Of a stretch of 9,113 bases of DNA, positions 1-7,400 are shown in pieces (the first letter of the stretch is position 1; each line of letters starts with the position of its first letter). A program made the position numbers and the translations under genes. Source of the stretch: Caldifarciminota bacterium. GTDB lineage: Bacteria; Hydrothermota; Hydrothermia; B15-G9; DRBW01. Location of the stretch: contig DRBW01000050.1 in the NCBI GenBank assembly GCA_011042705.1, forward strand, positions 1-9,113, written 5' to 3'. The notes under the pieces are model-generated. The model saw only the letters and a list, made by a program, of their open reading frames with translations. It did not search any database and had not been told where the DNA came from.

Positions 1-604
1 CTTCCTTTATGCCCAGTATGCCTCCTCCGCAACAGAGATCCCATTCCTCGTAAGAGATAGAATCGGCACCGGTAACCTTTATCAGCTCGTCCAGGCTCTT
101 CGGATCTTCGGGATCGTCGAATCCACCGTAGGCCTCGGAGGGCTTCAGGTAGTGACATCCATAGTGGGGCGCAAAGGCGAAGCCCTTCAGCGGATTTGTA
201 ATGAAATCCTTCAATGTCTCAATCCCGATGTCCTCATATAGGATGCGCGCGAAGTGCTTTACCTCTATCGTGCCCTCGTAGCGCATCCCGTCGAGCTGTT
301 CGTTGACTATCTCCCTGAGTTCGTCGTCCTCCTTCAGTATCATATTGGCCTCTGCCAGAGTGGAATTACAGGCGCTGCAGAGCGTGCAAAGGTGAACCCC
401 GTGTTCCTCAGCTATGGCGAGATTTCTCGCGGACATGAGAAGGGAGGTCTCCACGTCTACGGCTTTGACGGGGAAACCACAGCAGGAAAACCTCTCGTCC
501 TCCACGAACTCCAGGCCAACCCTCTCCGCAACCTTTCTCGCAGAAAGCTCATAATTCATACCCCTCACGGGGACCGTGCAGCCGAGAAAGAGAGCGTATT
601 TCAT
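1..604 (-). CDS. hdrB: HdrB-like heterodisulfide reductase subunit B (partial, 3' end outside window)
   Basis: Translating the minus strand from the ATG at 604-602 gives 201 codons with no stop, running off the left edge. HdrB proteins are usually near 290-300 residues, so about a third is missing. Two CCG-type cysteine motifs are visible. The first is complete: C9 (FLGCTVP), C41-C42 (SCCGFP) and C76/C79 (CSAC, just after C73). The second has C150 (HYGCHYLKP) and C191-C192 (DLCCGGG); its final CxxC lies beyond the window. In methanogen HdrB these cysteines hold two non-cubane [4Fe-4S] clusters that cleave the CoM-S-S-CoB heterodisulfide. The spacing here is nearly the same, so the same cofactors are expected, although the substrate in a non-methanogen is unknown. 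The start codon overlaps the hdrC stop as ATGA, and AAGGAGGT lies 5 bases upstream of it, which fixes the start. It should work with HdrC and HdrA in the cytoplasm. Confidence 0.95.
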   Translation of the reverse strand, partial: MKYALFLGCTVPVRGMNYELSARKVAERVGLEFVEDERFSCCGFPVKAVDVETSLLMSARNLAIAEEHGVHLCTLCSACNSTLAEANMILKEDDELREIVNEQLDGMRYEGTIEVKHFARILYEDIGIETLKDFITNPLKGFAFAPHYGCHYLKPSEAYGGFDDPEDPKSLDELIKVTGADSISYEEWDLCCGGGILGIKE

Positions 605-1107
605 TCCTGACCTCCTTGCTGGGCGAGCCCGATTATCCCCGTCTTCTCCATTATCGACTTCAGCACAACACCCTTCCTCTCGATCCTGGGCAGCCCAAGT
701 TTTTCTCTTTTTTTGTTGTCGTAATCGCTGATCTCATAGAGCCCGTCGAACTGTGAGAGAGCCTTTACCTGCTCTATGTAGGAGGGATGCACGTAACCTT
801 CCTCGACGGCAATGTTCTTCAGGGCATTCATGAGATCAGTTATGCCTACATCCTGAGGGCACCTCTCGGAGCAGGCATAGCACGCAGTGCAGAGCCAGAT
901 GAAGTCGCTCTTCAGCACCTCGTCCTTCATCCCGAGAAGGATCATGTGAATTATCCTTCGGGGATTAAATTTCTCGTCGATCTCCCTGACCGGACAGCTC
1001 AGGGTGCACGTGCCGCAAGCAAAACACCGGGTCACGTTCTCTCCTCCCGGCGTCGACGCCACCCTGAACTTAAACTCAGGGTCGAGTTTATCGAGCTTAA
1101 CTGGCAT
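601..1107 (-). CDS. hdrC: HdrC-like heterodisulfide reductase subunit C, two [4Fe-4S] clusters
   Basis: A 168-residue protein that relays electrons between HdrA and HdrB. Two classical CxxCxxCxxxC motifs are present: C28, C31, C34, C38 (CFACGTCTLSCP) and C73, C76, C79, C83 (CTACYACSERCP), each followed by proline as in ferredoxins. Between them is a helical stretch (FNPRRIIHMILLGMKDEV) typical of the HdrC/GlpC fold. There are no membrane segments, so this is the soluble HdrC type, not the HdrE/DsrM type. The open frame continues 20 codons upstream, but the internal ATG at 1107 is chosen because GGAGGA lies just before it at 1112-1117 and the following sequence (MPVKLDKLDPEFKFRV) resembles HdrC N-termini. 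It overlaps the end of the maturation protease gene by 11 bases and the start of hdrB by 4 bases, so translational coupling is likely. Confidence 0.95.
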   Translation of the reverse strand: MPVKLDKLDPEFKFRVASTPGGENVTRCFACGTCTLSCPVREIDEKFNPRRIIHMILLGMKDEVLKSDFIWLCTACYACSERCPQDVGITDLMNALKNIAVEEGYVHPSYIEQVKALSQFDGLYEISDYDNKKREKLGLPRIERKGVVLKSIMEKTGIIGLAQQGGQE

Positions 1108-1591
1108 GATCTCCTCCGATCTCTTTTTCGAAAACAAACTCCACGAAATCAGGGAACCTGGCGGCAACCTCCTCGGAAAGCCCCTCGCCGAAGGTCTTGC
1201 CGTCCTTGATCTCCATCACGTAAATTTTTATCTCCCTCGGCATCTTGAGGCCGAGCCCCCTGCCGAGTTCGAGGGCCGTGAAAAGGTTAACCGTATGGGG
1301 CGATGTGAGGTGAAAAGAACGAGACAACCTATCGAGGGAGAGCTCATAGAACTTTCCCGGCTCATCTCCGACTATGGCATCCACGAAAACGACCCTGTCG
1401 TACCCCTGTATCTCGTCGAGGACCTTAAGCCCTCCTATCGAACCGGTCTTGAACTCGCAATTGGGCCTTTTTATCCTTCTGCTCAATTCCTCCACGGCCC
1501 TTATACCGACGGCATCGTCGGCGAGGATCGGGTTGCCGAGGCCGAAGAAAAGCACCTTATCCTCTCTGGATCGTGTCGACGAGGTTCCCAT
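1097..1591 (-). CDS. Hydrogenase maturation endopeptidase (HyaD/HybD/HycI family)
   Basis: A 164-residue protein of the family that removes the C-terminal extension of [NiFe]-hydrogenase large subunits after nickel insertion. The opening GLGNPILADDAVGIR motif (residues 17-31) is diagnostic. Predicted nickel-sensing ligands by comparison with E. coli HybD (E16, D62, H93) are D26, D71 (VFVDAI) and H99 (TSPHTV). It lies directly after mvhA, its likely substrate. The start is uncertain. The ATG at 1591 lacks a clear ribosome binding site and overlaps mvhA by 35 bases. A GTG at 1555-1553, one base after the mvhA stop, has GAGAGG 5 bases upstream and would give a 152-residue protein starting right at the first beta strand, about two residues shorter there than HybD. 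The upstream in-frame ATG at 1648 adds residues unlike the family and is rejected. Confidence 0.92.
   Translation of the reverse strand: MGTSSTRSREDKVLFFGLGNPILADDAVGIRAVEELSRRIKRPNCEFKTGSIGGLKVLDEIQGYDRVVFVDAIVGDEPGKFYELSLDRLSRSFHLTSPHTVNLFTALELGRGLGLKMPREIKIYVMEIKDGKTFGEGLSEEVAARFPDFVEFVFEKEIGGDHAS
1112..1117 (-). promoter_or_regulatory. Ribosome binding site of hdrC (GGAGGA), decides the start
   Basis: GGAGGA on the minus strand lies 4 bases before the ATG at 1107, supporting that start over the in-frame ATG at 1167. It sits inside the last codons of the maturation endopeptidase gene. Confidence 0.8.
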
Positions 1592-3032
1592 CTTTATCGA
1601 AGATATCGATCTTGATCGGCATTGTGCCCGGAAGGGAATGGGTGGCACAGGAAAAACAGGGATCGTAGCAGCGGAAAGCCATCTCCACCATGTTCAGTAT
1701 CCCCTGATCCACTTTCCCGTTCTTGATAAGCGCCTTTGCCGCCTTCTTTATGGACATGTTCATGCCGGCATAGTTAAAGGCCGTCGCCACGATAAGGTTG
1801 AGCTCGGTTATGAGGCCATTCTCATCGCCCCTGTAATGATGAATGAGAGAACCTCTCGGAGCTTCTATACCAGCGATTCCTTCACCTTTATACGTTTCGG
1901 GGGTCGGCACATTTCTCACGTGTTTGTCGGTTATGTCGGGCTCATCGCAGAGCTCCACGATCCTTTCGGCGGAATAAAGGCACTCGATCGCCCTGGCCCA
2001 GTGATAGGTCAGCGTGTTATGGACGGGCTTTCCTCCCATGAATTCGAAAAACTTCTCGTATTCCGCCTGTGCCTTGGGGGTTGTGAAGCCCTCAGAAGCG
2101 TTGAGCCTGCCAAGGGGAGCAGAGCGCATCACCCCCGACTCAGGACCGTCCACAAAACCATGCCATCCCTTGTCCTTGAGATATGGGAATTTCAGATAGG
2201 TCCAGGGTTCCACATGCTCGGCTATGTGATCGAGGTACTCCTCGGGTGCGAACTTGAGTATCTCCCTGCCTTTGGGATCCACAACGCGGAAGTCGCCCTC
2301 ATAGAAATTCACTTTGTTCTTATCATCGACCAGTGAAATGTAATGCGTCTCGTGATAATACACATCGGGGCTCATTATCAGTTCCAGGAACCTGTCGTTT
2401 TTCAGGATGTACTTGTCCACCACATCCAGGGTAAAGAGGCAGAAGTCCACAAGGGACTGACCCATCTTCCTGATCTCGTCCCTCTCCTCTTCTGTGATCG
2501 GATGGGAGACGCCTCCGGGAATTGCGTAAACGGGGTGAGTGGATTTCCCACCGAGCATATCTTCTATTCTGACCGCATAGGCCCTGTGTTCGATCACCTT
2601 CTTGCCCACTTCGAGACCGACTTTTTCTATCACGCCGAAGAGATTCCTCTTGGCAGGGTCTGCATCGGGACCCACTATGAAATCGGGCGCCGGGCCGAGC
2701 GCGTAAATGTGCTCGAGATGGGATTCCAGGAAATGAGCCAGATAACCTATTTCCCTCAGTTTCTTGCCCGTCGGAGGAGGTTCGACACCGAATACGCCGT
2801 CGGCCGCTTTGGCGGAAGCTATGTGGTGAGCCCAGGGGCACACGCCACAGAGCCTCGTGACCAGACGGGGCATCTCTTCCACAGGTCTCCCCTTGCAGAA
2901 TTCCTCAAATCCCCTTAGCTCCACGATCTGAAAGTAAGAATCCTCGACGTTGCCCTTGTCGTCAAGGAAAATGGCTATCTTGGCGTGACCCTCAAGCCTG
3001 GTCACGGGATCTATCTTTATCTCTCTTCCCAT
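1557..3032 (-). CDS. mvhA: MvhA-like [NiFe]-hydrogenase large subunit (group 3c, F420-non-reducing type)
   Basis: A 491-residue catalytic subunit carrying the Ni-Fe(CN)2CO site that splits H2. The N-terminus has the RLEGH signature (residues 12-16). The L1 motif is RLCGVCPWAHH (residues 60-70), giving C62 and C65. The L2 motif is DPCFSCATH (residues 457-465), giving C459 and C462. These four cysteines bind the NiFe centre. After H465 there is a 26-residue tail beginning SLPGTMP, the expected pre-form of a subunit cut after this histidine by the neighbouring endopeptidase. The CGVCPWAHH form of L1 fits group 3c hydrogenases linked to Hdr. The frame is open for 35 further codons upstream, but the ATG at 3032 is preferred: it is one base after the mvhG stop, has GGGAGGT 5 bases upstream, and starts MGREIKIDPVTRLEGH as the family does. 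Both catalytic motifs are intact, so the enzyme should be active. Confidence 0.97.
   Translation of the reverse strand: MGREIKIDPVTRLEGHAKIAIFLDDKGNVEDSYFQIVELRGFEEFCKGRPVEEMPRLVTRLCGVCPWAHHIASAKAADGVFGVEPPPTGKKLREIGYLAHFLESHLEHIYALGPAPDFIVGPDADPAKRNLFGVIEKVGLEVGKKVIEHRAYAVRIEDMLGGKSTHPVYAIPGGVSHPITEEERDEIRKMGQSLVDFCLFTLDVVDKYILKNDRFLELIMSPDVYYHETHYISLVDDKNKVNFYEGDFRVVDPKGREILKFAPEEYLDHIAEHVEPWTYLKFPYLKDKGWHGFVDGPESGVMRSAPLGRLNASEGFTTPKAQAEYEKFFEFMGGKPVHNTLTYHWARAIECLYSAERIVELCDEPDITDKHVRNVPTPETYKGEGIAGIEAPRGSLIHHYRGDENGLITELNLIVATAFNYAGMNMSIKKAAKALIKNGKVDQGILNMVEMAFRCYDPCFSCATHSLPGTMPIKIDIFDKDGNLVDTIQRG
1560..1637 (-). other. C-terminal propeptide of the hydrogenase large subunit
   Basis: This stretch encodes the last 26 residues of MvhA, after the histidine that ends the L2 motif (DPCFSCATH). 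In other [NiFe]-hydrogenases the residues beyond that histidine are removed by a dedicated endopeptidase once nickel is in place. The cleavage point between H465 and S466 is inferred from the family. The presence of a matching endopeptidase gene immediately downstream supports it. Confidence 0.8.
1561..1566 (-). promoter_or_regulatory. Possible ribosome binding site for a GTG start of the maturation endopeptidase
   Basis: GAGAGG on the minus strand lies 5 bases before a GTG at 1555-1553 that is in frame with the endopeptidase. The mvhA stop codon falls in between. This would make a one-base gap between the two genes, like the gap between mvhG and mvhA, and is an alternative to the ATG at 1591. 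Confidence 0.45.
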
Positions 3033-3033
3033 G

Positions 3034-4047
3034 TCACACCTCCCTATCCTGAACCACTTTCCTGAGAAGGGATTTAGGCAGCGAGAACCTGTAGAAGCAT
3101 CCCAGAGGGTCTTTGAGCTGGGAGACGAGCTTTTCAATGTCTTCCTCGGAGAGCTCTATTTCATCCTCCGATATTCCGAGTATCGAAGCGATGGCCGACA
3201 GCATCGAACCTCCCTGATCCATCACGAAGGAGGTGGGTCCCATACAGCCACGGCAGGGCATATTCGCCTCTATACAGGGAGCACCGCAGCCAGCCCTCGT
3301 TGCAGGACCGAGGCACAATATCCCCTGCTCCAGGAAGCACTTCTCCGGGTCAGGTTCCACCTCAGAAATGTATTTTAACTTTTCCACCGTTATTTTCTTT
3401 CCCTTTCCGGGATTCCGCGGGCACTCGTCGCAGAGAGTCTTTTCCCTGGCTATCACCGTTCCCTTGGGAGGCAGATCCCTCTTGCCCTCAACCCAGTCCT
3501 TTATCAGGTTCAGGATCTCCATGTTCATCTCATGGGTGGGAGGACATGCCGGCACATAATAGTCCACGTCCACAACGTCATCGAGTGTATAGACTTCATC
3601 GTAAAATTCAGGCAGGGTCAGTTTATGCCCCCTGTCGTCAACCCACTCCGTCTGAGGAAAGACGCACTTCGGGTTGTCAGTGGAAAATGTCTCCTTGTAA
3701 ACGGTCTGAAAGATCTTTTCCCGGTTTGACACATTGGCCAGTCCCGGTATCCCGCCCATGTGGGCACAGGCTCCGTAAGCTATCAGGACCTGGCACTTAT
3801 CCCTCATTATCTTGGCGAATTCCTCGTTGTCGGAGTTCCTGACGGCTCCGTGGTAAAGCCCGATGGTGATGGACTTGTCGGGCATCTTCCTGAGGTCATC
3901 GTACTTTACGTCAAGAAGGGTGGGAGAAAATACTATATCGGCTATCTCAAGCAGATCAAACAGTTTCTGACTCAGGTTGACGACGGCTATGTCACAGCCG
4001 ACGCAACTAGCCCCTCTTTTCAGGGCAAGTGATATTTTCCTGGCCAT
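3034..4047 (-). CDS. mvhG: MvhG-like [NiFe]-hydrogenase small (electron-transfer) subunit
   Basis: A 337-residue small subunit that carries electrons from the NiFe site to MvhD through three predicted iron-sulfur clusters. The proximal-cluster cysteines are C15 and C18 (GASCVGCD), C94 (YGACAHMGG) and C168 (PACPPTHE). The C-terminal part supplies further cysteines: C206 and C209 (CDECPRNP), C237, C245, C254, C258, C265 and C268 (CLGPATRAGCGAPC then CRGCMGPT), as expected for the medial and distal clusters. There is no Tat signal peptide and no membrane helix, which fits a cytoplasmic group 3 hydrogenase. The ATG at 4047 is supported by AAGGAG a few bases upstream. The gene overlaps the 3' end of mvhD by 41 bases and ends one base before mvhA. 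Confidence 0.96.
   Translation of the reverse strand: MARKISLALKRGASCVGCDIAVVNLSQKLFDLLEIADIVFSPTLLDVKYDDLRKMPDKSITIGLYHGAVRNSDNEEFAKIMRDKCQVLIAYGACAHMGGIPGLANVSNREKIFQTVYKETFSTDNPKCVFPQTEWVDDRGHKLTLPEFYDEVYTLDDVVDVDYYVPACPPTHEMNMEILNLIKDWVEGKRDLPPKGTVIAREKTLCDECPRNPGKGKKITVEKLKYISEVEPDPEKCFLEQGILCLGPATRAGCGAPCIEANMPCRGCMGPTSFVMDQGGSMLSAIASILGISEDEIELSEEDIEKLVSQLKDPLGCFYRFSLPKSLLRKVVQDREV
3038..3044 (-). promoter_or_regulatory. Ribosome binding site of mvhA (GGGAGGT), decides the start
   Basis: GGGAGGT on the minus strand ends 5 bases before the ATG at 3032. It selects this start over the in-frame ATG 35 codons further upstream and is located within the last codons of mvhG. Confidence 0.8.
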
Positions 4048-4474
4048 GCTTGGCTCCTTGTTTTCTGTAAGGGCTTGGTCCCAACTTCCTGATTTCCTCG
4101 ATGAACTCAGAAACGACCCTGGCGAACTTCTGGCCCTCTCCTGCCGAAACCCACTCGAGCCTCAACCTCCTGGGATTCAATCCGAACTGCTGCAGCAGCA
4201 TCTTGAGAAGAGCCATTCTCCTCCTCGTCCTGTAGTTTCCGCCTATGTAGTGACAATCGCCGGGATGACAGCCCGCCACCATCACTCCGTCGGCTCCATT
4301 TCTGAATGCGTAAAGGATAAATTCAGGGTCCACCCTGGCGGAGCACATCGTCCTTATCTGCCGGAACTCCGTCGGCATCTGCAGCCTCGAGACGCCGGCG
4401 AGATCAGCTCCGGCATAAGCACACCAGTTACAGGTGAAGACCAGAATATTGAGTTTTCCGTTCTCTTCACTCAT
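4007..4474 (-). CDS. mvhD: MvhD-like [2Fe-2S] hydrogenase-Hdr adaptor subunit (short copy)
   Basis: A 155-residue protein that links the hydrogenase module to HdrA. Conserved cysteines are C15 and C18 (TCNWCAY), C44 (MCSARVDP), C69 and C74 (GCHPGDCHY), followed by GGNYRTRRR. This is the MvhD family pattern that carries a [2Fe-2S] cluster. The common CSGRVDP motif reads CSARVDP here, a glycine-to-alanine change. The family usually ends near the EEIRKLGP stretch (residues 126-133). The last 20 or so residues are extra, hydrophilic, and encoded mostly within the 41-base overlap with mvhG. Its ATG overlaps the hdrA stop (ATGA), with GGGAGG upstream. Because it sits between hdrA and mvhG it is the likely physical adaptor for electrons from H2. 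Confidence 0.95.
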   Translation of the reverse strand: MSEENGKLNILVFTCNWCAYAGADLAGVSRLQMPTEFRQIRTMCSARVDPEFILYAFRNGADGVMVAGCHPGDCHYIGGNYRTRRRMALLKMLLQQFGLNPRRLRLEWVSAGEGQKFARVVSEFIEEIRKLGPSPYRKQGAKHGQENITCPEKRG

Positions 4475-7400
4475 TTTGCTCCCTCCCTTGCTCCGACTTT
4501 CTCCTCGGTCACCTCAAAGAGCTCCGGCTTCAAAGCCGCCTCGATCATGGCATAGATCTGTTCGGAGGTAAACCCCTTCTGCTCCATAGCTCCCGAAGGA
4601 CAGGCAGCGATACAGGCTCCACATCCTTTGCAGAGGGCCTCATTCACCTTTGCCTTTTTCTTGCTGGGATCCTCTTTGTCCTGAACGATCTCGATGGCGG
4701 AATATTCGCAAACTGGCTCACACACACCGCATCCGTCGCATATTTCCTCGTTGACCGCCGCAATGGTGGGCTCTGCCCTGTATTTGGGCTTGGAAATTAT
4801 GGTCTGTGCCCTGGCAGCAGCGGCCTTGGCCTGAACTATGCTCTCCTCGACGAACTTGGGGGAATGAGCCGAGCCGGCGAGGAAAACGCCCTCGGTAGCG
4901 AAGTCCACGGGCCTGAGCTTCACGTGGGCCTCGAGGAAGAATCCATCTTCGTTCAGTGGCACCTTGAGGAGTTTAGCCATTTCCTGGTTCTCAGACCTGG
5001 GCACAATTCCCGTCGAGAGAACGAGGAGGTCGACGGGAATCTCGATCCAGTCCTGAATCTCCGGATCGAAGGCCTTCACTACGAGACGATTGCCCTCCTT
5101 TACCACCTCGGGCTTCCTGTCGTCGGTATACCTGATAAAAACGCCGCCCATGTCCCTCACGTCGTTGTACCATTTTTCCCTGAATCCATAGGTCCTTATG
5201 TCTTTGTTCAGGACGAAAAGCTGTAGCTTCGGATTTTTCTGAAGGAGCTTCTTGGCGTTCTTCATCGCCTGAGTACAGCAGATCCTCGAACAATAGAGAT
5301 GTTCGTCGTTTCTGGAGCCAACGCACTGAATCATGACAACACGCTTGAGGGCCTTCGGATCTATTTTGTTATTGGCTATCATCTCCTCGAGCTCGTGCTG
5401 GGTGACAACCCGCTTGTCCTTGCCATACATGTATTCCTTGGGCTTATAGCCCTCTGCGCCCGTGGCGAGGATAATGACCCCGTGCTCTATGGTCTTCCTC
5501 TTCGAGCCCTGTTTGATCGTCGTCTTATACTGTCCCACGAAGCCCTCGATCTTTTCCACTTCGGCTCCCGTGTAAATCGTTATCCTCTCGTTGTTCCTCA
5601 CCTGATTTCTGAGTGAGGCGAGGAAGGCCTGCATGTCGTCGCTCCAGGTCGTGTAGTAGATCTCCTTCAACATGCCGCCGAGCTCTTTTTCCTTCTCCAC
5701 TATGAACACGTCGTATCCGCCCTTCGCGATCTCGAGCGCCGCCGTCATGCCCGCAACACCGCCTCCTATGACCAGCGCCGACTGATTGACGTCAAGGTAC
5801 ATCTCCTTCAGAGGGAAGAGATGGGCAGCTTTCGCCACAGCCATTCTGACGAGGTCCTTTGCTTTCTGGGTGGCTTCCTCCCTGTTGCTCATGTGTATCC
5901 AGGAGCACTGCTCCCTTATGTTGGCCATCTCGAAGAGATAAGGGTTCAGGCCGGCGTCCTTGAGCGTTTCCTGGAAAAGGGGTTCATGGGTCCTTGGGGT
6001 ACAGGAAGCCACCACGACCCTGTTGAGCTTCTTCTCCTTGATAACTTCTTTGATCTTGTTCTGTGTGTCCTGAGAACAGGTGTAAAGGTTATCCTCGGCA
6101 TGAACGACGTACTTCAGCTTCTTCGCGTATTCCACCACTTCGGGAACATTCACATAGGCGCCGATGTTTATCCCGCAGTGGCATATGAAGACGCCTATCC
6201 TCGGCTCTTCGCCCTCAACATCTCTTTCCTCAGGGTATTTTTTCTCCTTGATCAGGGTGTTACGCGCGTTGGCGAGAAGGGCGGCTGCCTCGGCGACTGC
6301 CGCGGATCCCTGCATCACCGATTCCGGGATGTCTTTAGGACCCTGAAATGCGCCCGCCACGAAAACGCCTTCCCTGGTCGTGGCGAGGGGCGAAGAATCG
6401 TGAGTTTTTGCGAAACTGTACTGGTTTAAATCGAAATCCAGGACATCGGCGAGTTCTTCGGACTTTGAGGGCGCCTCAAGCCCAACGGAAAGCACGACGA
6501 GGTCGAACCTCTCCTCCTTAAGCTGTCCGTCGGTCTCGTATTTGATGATGATGTCCTTCGTCTCGGGGTCCTCCTCCACCGATGCCACCCTTGACCTTAT
6601 GAACCTGACACCCGAATTTTTCTGGGCGTTGACGTAGTACCTCTCAAATCCCTTTCCGTAACAGCGCATGTCCATGTAAAAGATGGTGGGTTCGATGTCA
6701 GCCTCGTGCTCCTTTGTCATCACGGCCTGCTTGGTGGCGTACATGCAACATACGGCGGAACAATATTCGTTGCCAATCCGTACATCCCTGGAGCCCACAC
6801 ACTGTATCCAGGCTATTTTCTTCGGAATCTTGCCGTCGGAAGGCCTCATCACATGGCCCGCAAAGGGACCCGAGGCCGAAAGTATCCTCTCGTACTGCAT
6901 CGAGGTGACAACGTTGGCATATTTGCCCCAGCCGTACTCCTTTTTCCTGCTCGCATCAAAGGCACTGAACCCGGGAGTGAGTATTATGGCTCCCACGTGG
7001 ATCGTCTCGATCCTCTCCTTGTCATTGTAGTTGATGGCGTTGGCAAGGCAGAGATTCTCACAGAGGCCACATCCCACACAGGTATCCCTGTCTATCAGAT
7101 AGCTCCTGGGCACCGCCTGAGGATACCTCACGTAAATGCCCTCGCGCAGGTCGAGTCCCTCGTTGTACTCGTTGATAGCCCTGACCGGGCAGTGTCTGGC
7201 ACATTCACCGCATCCGGTACATTTTTCCGGATCGATATAGCGTGGATGCCTCTTGATCTTTACCTCGAAATTGCCGGGCTCGCCGCTTATGGATTCTATC
7301 TCGGAGAGCGTGAGAAGCTCGATGTTGAGGTTCCTGCCGCATTCTACGAGTTTCGGAGCCAGTATGCACATAGCACAGTCGTTCGTGGGGAAAGTCTTAT

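Noticed and set aside
254..610. Plus-strand open frame opposite hdrB
   Set aside because: The minus-strand translation gives a clear HdrB with conserved cysteines, so this is a shadow frame.
1374..2336. Long open frame (320 codons) on the plus strand opposite mvhA
   Set aside because: It is antisense to a catalytic subunit with intact motifs, has no recognisable family features and arises because the minus-strand codon use yields few stops on the opposite strand.
3033..3137. Upstream extension of the mvhA frame by 35 codons
   Set aside because: The extension overlaps mvhG in another frame, does not look like the family, and the internal ATG at 3032 has a strong ribosome binding site and the conserved N-terminus.
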